NCBI GenBank assembly: GCA_905214675.1 | Contig: CAJMMS010000057.1 | Location: 1-10,809, forward strand | DNA from: an uncultured bacterium | Lineage (GTDB): Bacteria; Bacillota; Clostridia; Lachnospirales; Lachnospiraceae | DNA: 10,809 nucleotides | Direction: 5' to 3' | Shown here: positions 1-5,900 of the stretch, one piece after another | Position numbering within the stretch: position 1 is the stretch's first letter | How the letters are laid out: the number at the start of each line of letters is the position of its first letter | Made by a program: the position numbers and the translations under genes | The notes under the pieces: model-generated | The model's database searches: none | The model's input: only the letters and a program-made list of their open reading frames with translations | What the model was told of the DNA's origin: nothing

Positions 1-364
1 ATTTATAGCCTTCATCTGCGGTCGCGGTTACTGTCGTTTCTTTTCCTTTTTCTACGGTTCCTCCTCCGCTGACTTTTCCTCCTGCTTCTGCTGTCACGCT
101 TACCGTACAGCTTTCTGTTGGCGGTACTACTTCCTTCTTAAATTTCGCTGTCAGTTCTACATTTTCTGTTACCGTAAATTTGTACTGTGCTTTATCTGAA
201 ACTTTTTCTGTTCCTTTATACCAGCCTGCAAATTTATAGCCTTCATCTGCGGTCGCGGTTACTGTCGTTTCTTTTCCTTTTTCTACAGTTCCTCCTCCGC
301 TGACTTTTCCGCCTGCTTCTGCCCTCACGCTTACCGTAAAGCTTTCTGTTGGCGGTACTACTTC
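1..364 (-). repeat. Tandem 231-bp (77-residue) InlB-B / Flg_new-type repeats inside the GH51-like gene
   Basis: Bases 1-133 match 232-364 with an exact period of 231 bp, so the reading frame is kept. One full unit covers residues 882-958 and a second starts at 959 and leaves the window. The units differ at only a few bases. These give T versus R in SVTAEAGG / SVRAEAGG and C versus F in TESCTV / TESFTV. The unit reads as a beta repeat with VSGGGTVEKGKE, ATADEGYKFAGWYKG and NVELTAKFKK, which is the pattern of InlB B-repeat / Listeria-Bacteroides repeat domains in surface proteins. It probably acts as a stalk or spacer between the enzyme and the cell wall. The number of further copies cannot be seen. 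Confidence 0.9.
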
Positions 365-3007
365 TCCATCTTTGGCGATCTTAAATGCTGTGATGGAATG
401 TGGTGCCAGTGTGTATTTCATGGTCTCTTCTGTTGCGGAAACGTTTGTTTTCTGTACGGTTACTTTATTTGGCTCTGCCTGTGTATTTTCATCCAGCACA
501 CTGTCAGAAGTCAGATACCACACTTTGATCTCCTTGCCTGTCAGGTCTCTGCCATCCAGCGCAAGATTAATATTCGTAACATCATCTTTGCTGTTATTAA
601 TAACTGTAATATAAGTATTTCCTTCTTCATCTTTGGAGGAAATCGCCTTTACAAGCGGCACTCCATAACCCTGATAGGTACAGTAAGTAGAATTCCCTTC
701 TATAGTCTGTCTTACCTGTGTGGTTCCTGTCATGTTATTAAAGATGGAGAACATCTTAGCAGAAGGTGTAGACACGAAATCGGTCGTGCCATCACTCTGT
801 TTAATTGCCTGAATGACGCACTGCGAACCGGAGCCAAGATTATCTGCACCGTAAGGATAATCCACCAGACAGTGTTTGTTGATATAAGGTGTTCCAAATC
901 CTATATAATCGATCATTTCGTTTGCGATATAAACAGCATGTCCAATCGCACGCACAAACTGGGTATTGTGGTTATATACACCAAATTCTGACAGAACCGG
1001 CACTTTTCCCATACCCGGTGCATACTGATTCATGGCATCTACCAAATTTTTCACACGCGACATATTGTGCTGCTGGGAACGTCCAAGCACTTTTTCATAA
1101 AACTCCGGATCATCATCCTTGATGACTCCGCCGTTTGTATCACTGTACGGATGGATAACAACGCCATCGTAATAAGCATTATAGCCTTTTTCTGCCATCT
1201 TCTTCACGAAGGATACCTGCTCACCACTTCCACAATAAACCTGAATATCCATATCCAGTTCTTCTGCAATCTGTTTCATTGCCTGATAATATGCTTTGAA
1301 ACCATCTCTGTCACTCTGGTAAGCGGCTGTAATTGCCTGACCAGACTGCGGAATATTTCCATTTGTTCCATCGCCAAAAGTAATCTTTCCTGTTGTTTCA
1401 TCTACGGTGCAGACATTCTTTGCTCCCTGTCCTTCCAGAGAAGCTACAATCTGCCACTGGGTTCCGCCGACATAAACGGATACCGAACCTTCCACTGCAG
1501 GTGCATAACGTACATAACGCACCTGGTTTGCTGTTCCATTGCTGTTTGCCGCTGAACTTCTCCAGTCCTCATCCTGAACGGTTCTGGTATTCTTGTCAAA
1601 ACTCATACGACCGCCATCAATATAAGTATCCATCCAGTTTGTGCCGCTTGCCCTGCCGTCCATCCAGTATGTCTGCTGTGAATAGCCGATTTCATTTCCG
1701 ATTTCAAAACGTGTCACACCGTAAGGCTCCGGATGACCATTTTCGGCACGTACTTCTGCCCAGTCTACACCACCGTTTGGATTCGTCGCGCCACCATCTG
1801 CCGGTGCATTTAAGTATTCGATCAGGTCTGCCGCATCTGCTGCGCTTCCCTGTCCCATGCCATAAACCCAGACTGCTTCTGCGCCGACATCATCATAAAT
1901 CCAGGTCATTGCCTCATCCAGTCCAAAGTTCGGTGAAATCGGTTCTGAATTTGCAGGCAGTCCGTGAACGGTTTTCTTTCTCTTTTCTGCCGGCCCGATG
2001 CTTCGTTTCCAGTCAAACAGATTCGACACCGTTCCACCCGGATAACGTATCGATCCGAATTTTGCTTCTTTTACATAAGCATTAAATTTATCTTCAATTT
2101 TCTTTTCCGTTGCGTTCCATGAGCTGTAACCATTATTGTGATAACGATGATTGATACCGAACATTGCCTTTGATATTTCTCTTAAGTCATCCGAAGTATC
2201 TACCGTAATATCCACATTTGGAATTGCCTTGTCAGAATGAAGATCGTAAATACTCTTAACCTGAGCCTGTGTCAGAACTTTTTTATAGTAACGGACTTCA
2301 TCCATGTATCCTTTGAATCCAGTGGTCGCTGTCGCATTTTTGTGATTTCCGATCAGCAGATCAGTCATGGCATTGACAAAATCTCCACTCATGGTATTTT
2401 CATTAACCAGTTTTCCATCAATATAGAACTGTGCTTTTTTCGTTGTATGGTTGCTGGTAAATGCTACATGCACCCATTTACCACCGGAAACCGACTTTTC
2501 ACTGAGGGAATCGCTGGCAGTCAGATACGTGCCAAGTTTCATATTCGAATCCAGATAAAGAATACTTCTTCCGGTTCCTGTCTGCTGAAACAGATATTTT
2601 TTATCCGTTGTACCGCTGAACATATCACTGTCACACTTGATCCATGCCATCAGTGTAATGTCATCTGCAGCAGTATTGACCGCACTTGCCAGTTTTATGG
2701 AAGAACCTGATTTTCCGTCAAAATATGCTGCACTTCCTGAAACTCCTTCGTTCTCTTTCTTTGTCACTCCATTGCCCTGAGCAGTAATGGTCAGGGAAGA
2801 ATCCGATACACTGTTTGCTGCCAGACTGTCGTCAAACTGCAAATACGCAGTCAGACCTTCGGTCAGATCCTCCGTACTTTCTTCCGCCGCGAAAACTTCT
2901 GTGTATGTTCCCATCTGAGGCACCACAGATGCCGCGCTGACACACAGTACTGTCATTATACAGGCTGTCCTTTTTGCCATATTACTCCATGCTTTTTTTC
3001 CTGTCAT
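1..3007 (-). CDS. Secreted multidomain GH51-type alpha-L-arabinofuranosidase, C-terminus beyond window
   Basis: Partial gene: 1002 complete codons from the ATG at 3007, with no stop before the window edge. The start has an AGGAGG five bases upstream. A signal peptide is visible (KK and KR, then a hydrophobic stretch ending VFA/AEE near residue 41). Residues about 48-255 form a LamG / concanavalin-like domain (GKWVHVAF, FYIDGKLV, GYMDEVRYYKK). The catalytic barrel starts near 280 and carries RYPGG at 321-325 and FDWKRSIGP. The likely acid/base is E439 in FEIGNE, and the likely nucleophile is E674 in LSEFG. The two glutamates are about 235 residues apart, against roughly 120 in simple GH51 enzymes, because a beta domain is inserted at about 490-565. 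A GH51 C-terminal beta domain follows (DENTQAEPNKV, LAPHSITAFKI), then InlB-B type repeats from residue 882. The expected role is release of terminal L-arabinofuranose from plant arabinan or arabinoxylan outside the cell. Substrate is inferred; another clan GH-A activity is possible. Any cell-wall anchor would lie outside the window. Confidence 0.8.
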   Translation of the reverse strand, partial: MTGKKAWSNMAKRTACIMTVLCVSAASVVPQMGTYTEVFAAEESTEDLTEGLTAYLQFDDSLAANSVSDSSLTITAQGNGVTKKENEGVSGSAAYFDGKSGSSIKLASAVNTAADDITLMAWIKCDSDMFSGTTDKKYLFQQTGTGRSILYLDSNMKLGTYLTASDSLSEKSVSGGKWVHVAFTSNHTTKKAQFYIDGKLVNENTMSGDFVNAMTDLLIGNHKNATATTGFKGYMDEVRYYKKVLTQAQVKSIYDLHSDKAIPNVDITVDTSDDLREISKAMFGINHRYHNNGYSSWNATEKKIEDKFNAYVKEAKFGSIRYPGGTVSNLFDWKRSIGPAEKRKKTVHGLPANSEPISPNFGLDEAMTWIYDDVGAEAVWVYGMGQGSAADAADLIEYLNAPADGGATNPNGGVDWAEVRAENGHPEPYGVTRFEIGNEIGYSQQTYWMDGRASGTNWMDTYIDGGRMSFDKNTRTVQDEDWRSSAANSNGTANQVRYVRYAPAVEGSVSVYVGGTQWQIVASLEGQGAKNVCTVDETTGKITFGDGTNGNIPQSGQAITAAYQSDRDGFKAYYQAMKQIAEELDMDIQVYCGSGEQVSFVKKMAEKGYNAYYDGVVIHPYSDTNGGVIKDDDPEFYEKVLGRSQQHNMSRVKNLVDAMNQYAPGMGKVPVLSEFGVYNHNTQFVRAIGHAVYIANEMIDYIGFGTPYINKHCLVDYPYGADNLGSGSQCVIQAIKQSDGTTDFVSTPSAKMFSIFNNMTGTTQVRQTIEGNSTYCTYQGYGVPLVKAISSKDEEGNTYITVINNSKDDVTNINLALDGRDLTGKEIKVWYLTSDSVLDENTQAEPNKVTVQKTNVSATEETMKYTLAPHSITAFKIAKDGEVVPPTESFTVSVRAEAGGKVSGGGTVEKGKETTVTATADEGYKFAGWYKGTEKVSDKAQYKFTVTENVELTAKFKKEVVPPTESCTVSVTAEAGGKVSGGGTVEKGKETTVTATADEGYK

Positions 3008-3134
3008 AAAATCCTCCTGTTTTTAAATTTCAAGAATGGCTCTGGCATTCCTGATAAAAGGTGTGCGTCATGCATTGCATAACATATTCTTCTGTGCAGA
3101 TTTACTAAAACAAACCCGTTTTTCAGTAACAACA

Positions 3135-3175
3135 GATGTAAAATTTCCCCCTTGATTTCATATTTGTTTTACATC
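3135..3175. promoter_or_regulatory. Perfect 9-bp inverted repeat in the leader of the GH51-like gene (candidate operator or RNA hairpin)
   Basis: GATGTAAAA at 3135-3143 is exactly mirrored by TTTTACATC at 3167-3175, with 23 bases between the arms. The arm centres are about 32 bp apart, near three helical turns, so a dimeric or looping regulator could bind both on one face. The repeat lies just downstream of the proposed -10, a typical place for a repressor. No run of T follows that would make it a terminator. The binding protein is unknown. Confidence 0.5.
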
Positions 3176-3176
3176 A

Positions 3177-3213
3177 TGCTATTATCTTACCATAAAAGTC
3201 AGTAAAAAAACAA
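3177..3213 (-). promoter_or_regulatory. Putative sigma-A promoter of the GH51-like gene
   Basis: On the minus strand a -35-like TTGTTT (3213-3208) is followed after 18 bases by TAAGAT (3189-3184). Transcription would begin near 3177 and give a leader of about 170 nt before the ATG at 3007. The hexamers are imperfect (4 of 6 and 5 of 6) in a very AT-rich region, so this is a reasonable guess rather than a firm call. Confidence 0.45.
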
Positions 3214-3250
3214 TCAGATTTTAGCAGTTTTATGTTTTTTTATAAATTTT

Positions 3251-3289
3251 AAAAAAGGCCGCTGTACCGATCACTCGATACAGCGGCCT
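3251..3289 (-). terminator. Rho-independent terminator of the rpmG-secE-nusG-rplK-rplA operon
   Basis: AGGCCGCTGTA (3256-3266) pairs fully with TACAGCGGCCT (3279-3289), and a short CGA/TCG inner stem closes the loop. On the minus strand the stem is followed at once by six T residues (3255-3250). On the plus strand no T run follows, so it acts on the ribosomal operon, 22 bases past the rplA stop. Confidence 0.93.
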
Positions 3290-3311
3290 CTGCTCGCCTT
3301 ACAAACTTGAA

Positions 3312-4004
3312 TTAAACCAGTTTTACCGGATTCAGTTTTACGCCCGGTCCCATAGTAGGAGCGATTGTAACACTTCTCAGGTACTGACCTTTCAGTGTGC
3401 TTGGTTTTGCTTTATTAATTGCATCAATAAGCGTCTGGAAGTTTTCGCGCAGTGCATCCTCTTCGAAGGAAGCTTTTCCAAGTGGCACATGGATAATATT
3501 GTTTTTGTCCAATCTGTACTCAATCTTACCAGCTTTGATATCAGCGATAGCTTTTGCTACATCCATAGTAACGGTACCAGCCTTCGGGTTTGGCATCAGT
3601 CCTTTAGGACCAAGTACACGACCCAGACGACCTACAACACCCATCATGTCCGGAGTTGCTACTACTACGTCAAAATCCAGCCATCCTTCATTCTGGATCT
3701 TCGGGATCAGTTCTTCTCCGCCTACGAAATCAGCACCTGCTGCCTGAGCTTCGTCTGCTTTTGCGTTTTTAGCGAATACCAGAACGCGAACTGTTTTACC
3801 AGTTCCATGAGGCAGAACTACTGCACCACGGATCTGCTGATCTGCGTGACGTCCGTCACATCCTGTTTTGATATGAGCTTCGATTGTTTCATCAAATTTT
3901 GCAACAGCAACTTTCTTTACTAAAGAAATTGCTTCTGGAATATCATAGAGAGTTGCACGATCAACTGCTTTCGCAGCCTCTACGTATTTCTTTCCTCGTT
4001 TCAT
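3312..4004 (-). CDS. rplA: 50S ribosomal protein L1
   Basis: 230 residues, the usual length for bacterial L1. L1 binds the L1 stalk of 23S rRNA, helps release deacylated tRNA from the E site, and in many bacteria represses its own operon by binding the mRNA. The family signature is clear at about residues 120-140 (VGRLGRVLGPKGLMPNP), with RHADQQIRGAVVLPHGTGK near 52-70. The usual LGVDPRHADQ is TGCDGRHADQ here, a small variation. The ATG at 4004 has AGGAGG nine bases upstream. It is the last gene of the operon: a strong terminator follows and rplJ/rplL are not next. A 28-nt motif resembling an L1-binding hairpin lies at 4021-4048, directly before its ribosome binding site. Confidence 0.98.
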   Translation of the reverse strand: MKRGKKYVEAAKAVDRATLYDIPEAISLVKKVAVAKFDETIEAHIKTGCDGRHADQQIRGAVVLPHGTGKTVRVLVFAKNAKADEAQAAGADFVGGEELIPKIQNEGWLDFDVVVATPDMMGVVGRLGRVLGPKGLMPNPKAGTVTMDVAKAIADIKAGKIEYRLDKNNIIHVPLGKASFEEDALRENFQTLIDAINKAKPSTLKGQYLRSVTIAPTMGPGVKLNPVKLV

Positions 4005-4020
4005 ATTAAATAACCTCCTG

Positions 4021-4048
4021 GTGGTGTTTGCGGGAATATCCCTCCCAC
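4021..4048 (-). promoter_or_regulatory. Candidate L1-binding leader motif before rplA
   Basis: On the minus strand the element starts GTGGGAGGGA and ends CCAC, with CCCG in the middle. GTGG/CCAC can form the outer stem and GGGA/TCCC an inner stem, separated by an asymmetric internal loop. It matches the element before rplK (4549-4576) at 22 of 28 bases and has exactly the same length. It ends one base before the CAGGAGG of rplA. A second small hairpin (CAGGC/GCCTG, 4076-4080 with 4091-4095) lies further upstream in the 102-base spacer. Known L1 targets also combine two short helices around an asymmetric loop; that this is one is inference. Confidence 0.55.
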
Positions 4049-4106
4049 GTTTTTTCGTTTTCGTTTACAGAGTCGCAGGCCTACTGTGAAGCCTGTATGA
4101 AATGAA

Positions 4107-4532
4107 TTAGTCTTCTACAGTGATACCCATAGAACGAGCTGTACCAGCGATCATGCTCATAGCTGCTTCTATAGATGCTGCGTTCAGATCCGGCATTTTC
4201 ATTTCAGCGATCTCTTTTACTTTATCTTTAGAGATTGTAGCAACTTTTGTCTTATTTGGAACGCCTGAACCAGATTTGATGTTGCATGCTTTTTTCAGCA
4301 GTACTGCTGCCGGCGGAGTCTTTGTTACGAAGCTGAAGCTTCTGTCTGCGTATACTGTAATAACAACAGGGATGATCAGATCACCTTTATCTGCTGTTCT
4401 TGCATTGAACTCCTTTGTAAACTGAACGATGTTAACACCATGCTGACCAAGTGCCGGACCAACTGGTGGAGCCGGTGTTGCCTTTCCAGCAGGAATCTGT
4501 AATTTAATATAACCTGTTACTTTTTTTGCCAT
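4107..4532 (-). CDS. rplK: 50S ribosomal protein L11
   Basis: 141 residues, the standard length. L11 forms the GTPase-associated centre with 23S rRNA and is needed for factor binding and the stringent response through RelA. The N-terminal domain shows MAKKVTGYIKLQIPAGKA and the proline-rich PAPPVGPALGQHGVNI. The C-terminal rRNA-binding domain has TKTPPAAVLLKKA and AGTARSMGI. The ATG at 4532 is chosen because AGGAGG lies eight bases upstream. An in-frame GTG at 4541 would add three residues but overlaps the AGGAGGTG itself, so it cannot use it. Gene order nusG-rplK-rplA is the usual one. The 134-base spacer from nusG carries an L1-like motif and a GCTTCGG/CCGAAGC hairpin. Confidence 0.98.
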   Translation of the reverse strand: MAKKVTGYIKLQIPAGKATPAPPVGPALGQHGVNIVQFTKEFNARTADKGDLIIPVVITVYADRSFSFVTKTPPAAVLLKKACNIKSGSGVPNKTKVATISKDKVKEIAEMKMPDLNAASIEAAMSMIAGTARSMGITVED

Positions 4533-4548
4533 CTTAGGCACCTCCTAT

Positions 4549-4576
4549 GTGGTATTGTCGGGGGTTTCCCTCCCAC
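4549..4576 (-). promoter_or_regulatory. Candidate L1-binding leader motif before rplK
   Basis: The element reads GTGGGAGGGA at its 5' end and CCAC at its 3' end on the minus strand, and is the twin of 4021-4048. It ends two bases before the AGGAGG of rplK, so a folded or protein-bound form could block ribosome access. Two bases upstream in the transcript sits a perfect seven-pair hairpin (GCTTCGG 4603-4597 with CCGAAGC 4585-4579). A CCGGT/ACCGG hairpin with a four-base loop lies at 4635-4648. No T run follows either, so they are not terminators. Confidence 0.55.
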
Positions 4577-4666
4577 TTGCTTCGGTTCCGATCGATCCGA
4601 AGCGGTTCTCTGTTACTTACAACATTTGCGACATCCGGTAAAAACCGGTGACGCATACCAAAAATA

Positions 4667-5182
4667 TTACATTTTTTTGATTTCTGTGAAACTGATCTCT
4701 ACCGGAGTCTCACGTCCGAACAGTTCGACATTGATTGTCACGATCTGTTTACTTGGATTTATGGACTGAATAACACCTACCGTATCTTTCCATACACCTG
4801 CTGTGATGGTAACGGTATCTCCTTCTTCGAAATCAATCTCAAGTTCTGCAGGTTTGATTCCGAGTGGTGCCATTTCCTCCTCTGTAAGCGGAACTGGTTT
4901 GGATCCAGGTCCAACAAAGCCGGTAACACCTCTGGTATTTCTTACGACATACCAGGTATCATCATTCATGATCATGTTAAGAAGAACATAACCCGGAAAC
5001 ATTTTTTTCATAACCTGTTTCTTGGCGCCATTCTTCACTTCCACAACTTCCTGCATCGGAACTCTTACCTCAAGGATCTGATCCTCCAGGTGTCGGTTTT
5101 CAATTGTCTTTTCAATGTTGGCCTTTACCTTGTTCTCATACCCTGAATAAGTATGAACTACATACCAGTTTGCATCTGACAT
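4667..5182 (-). CDS. nusG: Transcription termination/antitermination factor NusG
   Basis: 171 residues, close to the usual 175-180. NusG binds the RNA polymerase clamp and modulates pausing, and it couples transcription to translation. The NGN domain spans about 1-110 (WYVVHTYSGYENKV, MKKMFPGYVLL, WYVVRNTRGVTGFVG). The KOW domain follows at about 118-171 (FEEGDTVTITAGVWKDTVG, ending in SFTEIKKM). The start at 5182 lies 15 bases after the secE stop. Its weak purine-rich site (AAGGACAGGG) overlaps that stop codon, which suggests translational coupling. Confidence 0.98.
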   Translation of the reverse strand: MSDANWYVVHTYSGYENKVKANIEKTIENRHLEDQILEVRVPMQEVVEVKNGAKKQVMKKMFPGYVLLNMIMNDDTWYVVRNTRGVTGFVGPGSKPVPLTEEEMAPLGIKPAELEIDFEEGDTVTITAGVWKDTVGVIQSINPSKQIVTINVELFGRETPVEISFTEIKKM

Positions 5183-5197
5183 ATTATCACCCTGTCC

Positions 5198-5404
5198 TTA
5201 TTTTACTAAGAAATCAACACCGTACTGTACGATCATATCAATGATGGTGATCAGAACGCCCAGTACTACCGAAACGCTAAGGACTGCTGCCGTCTGCTTG
5301 CCGATGGATTTCTGATCCGGCCAAATGATTTTGCGGAACTCAGCTTTCAGGCCGTCGAACCAGCTTTTTTTAGGAGCTTTTTCTTTCTTTTCCTTTTCGC
5401 TCAT
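5198..5404 (-). CDS. secE: Preprotein translocase subunit SecE
   Basis: 68 residues, the short single-span form typical of Gram-positives. SecE clamps SecY in the membrane channel that exports unfolded proteins. It has a lysine-rich cytoplasmic N-terminus (MSEKEKKEKAPKKSW), the conserved amphipathic helix (FRKIIWPDQKSIGKQT, with the WP pair), and one transmembrane helix at about 40-64 (VLSVSVVLGVLITIIDMIV). It lies 27 bases after rpmG and 15 before nusG, the standard order. An AAAGGAT site precedes the ATG with somewhat long spacing. Confidence 0.97.
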   Translation of the reverse strand: MSEKEKKEKAPKKSWFDGLKAEFRKIIWPDQKSIGKQTAAVLSVSVVLGVLITIIDMIVQYGVDFLVK

Positions 5405-5431
5405 ATAATCACTTATCCTTTCGCACCCGGC

Positions 5432-5581
5432 TTATTTGGTTTCCTTGTGATTCGTGTGTTTTTTGCAGAATCTGCAATACTTTTTGGTTTCCATTCTCTC
5501 AGGATGAGTTTTCTTGTCCTTTGTCATGTTGTAATTACGCTGTTTGCATTCTGTACATGCCAATGTAATTCTTGTGCGCAA
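5432..5581 (-). CDS. rpmG: 50S ribosomal protein L33, zinc-ribbon form, TTG start
   Basis: 49 residues: MRTRITLACTECKQRNYN at the start and HTNHKETK at the end. Two CxxC pairs (C9/C12 and C36/C39) make this the zinc-binding form of L33. The start is the TTG at 5581. GAGGTG lies six bases upstream of it, and the product has exactly the 49-residue length and MRTR/MRVR opening of the family. A GTG at 5590 would give 52 residues but lies inside that ribosome binding site. It is the first gene of the operon, about 90 bases from the predicted transcription start. Confidence 0.95.
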   Translation of the reverse strand: MRTRITLACTECKQRNYNMTKDKKTHPERMETKKYCRFCKKHTNHKETK

Positions 5582-5669
5582 AACTTCCACCTCGCTCTCT
5601 TTGTTTTTTGCTCACAGCCTTTGCGGGCTGATGAATTTTAGGCATAAAAAAAAGACCTACTTCCATTCG

Positions 5670-5705
5670 CCAGACCAGTCTATCATGACATCGGAAAGAA
5701 GTCAA
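5670..5705 (-). promoter_or_regulatory. Sigma-A promoter of the rpmG-secE-nusG-rplK-rplA operon
   Basis: On the minus strand TTGACT (5705-5700) is followed after 17 bases by TAGACT (5682-5677), with an upstream TG that makes an extended -10 (TGATAGACT). Transcription should begin near 5670. A T8 run follows early in the leader but has no stable stem before it. A small CAGCC/GGCTG hairpin sits at 5615-5630, upstream of the rpmG ribosome binding site. Confidence 0.8.
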
Positions 5706-5809
5706 GTCTTTCTTGCTTGACAATTTTCCAGTTTATTCTTTTCTCCATAATTTTTTTCTTTTCGAACCATTTTCTGTAAATTCAGGTCGAACGCAATTTC
5801 CGGCTAAGA

Positions 5810-5855
5810 TAAAAAGAGCAGAACTCTGTGCTTCTTTCGCACATTTTTCTGCTCT
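5810..5855 (-). terminator. Rho-independent terminator of cysK-metY
   Basis: AGAGCAGAA (5815-5823) pairs fully with TTCTGCTCT (5847-5855). A second inner stem TGTGC/GCACA (5827-5831 with 5839-5843) is separated from it by a three-base internal loop. On the minus strand TTTT (5814-5811) extends the stem's last T to a TTTTT tail. It lies 46 bases past the metY stop. The plus strand has no T run after the stem, and no plus-strand gene ends here. Confidence 0.92.
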
Positions 5856-5900
5856 CGTTTCCACGACCATTTCTTTATTTTTATATTTCTCGCTGGTGTT

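Noticed and set aside
1..364. CRISPR-like or mobile repeat
   Set aside because: The 231-bp period is in frame and codes for a known type of surface protein repeat; there are no short repeats with unique spacers.
398..2085. Long plus-strand open frames (398-991, 1067-1555, 1393-2085)
   Set aside because: They lie antisense to the GH51-like gene, have cysteine/serine/histidine-rich shadow translations, no ribosome binding sites and no recognisable domains.
3095..3125. Catabolite-responsive (cre) element before the GH51-like gene
   Set aside because: The TGAAAAACGG stretch on the minus strand has one base too many between TG and CG to fit the cre pattern.
5641..5665. Early terminator in the rpmG leader (T8 run on the minus strand)
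   Set aside because: No stable stem directly precedes the T run, so it is not an intrinsic terminator.
5535..5723. 62-codon minus-strand frame overlapping rpmG
   Set aside because: It starts upstream of the predicted transcription start, and overlaps the clearly real L33 in another frame.
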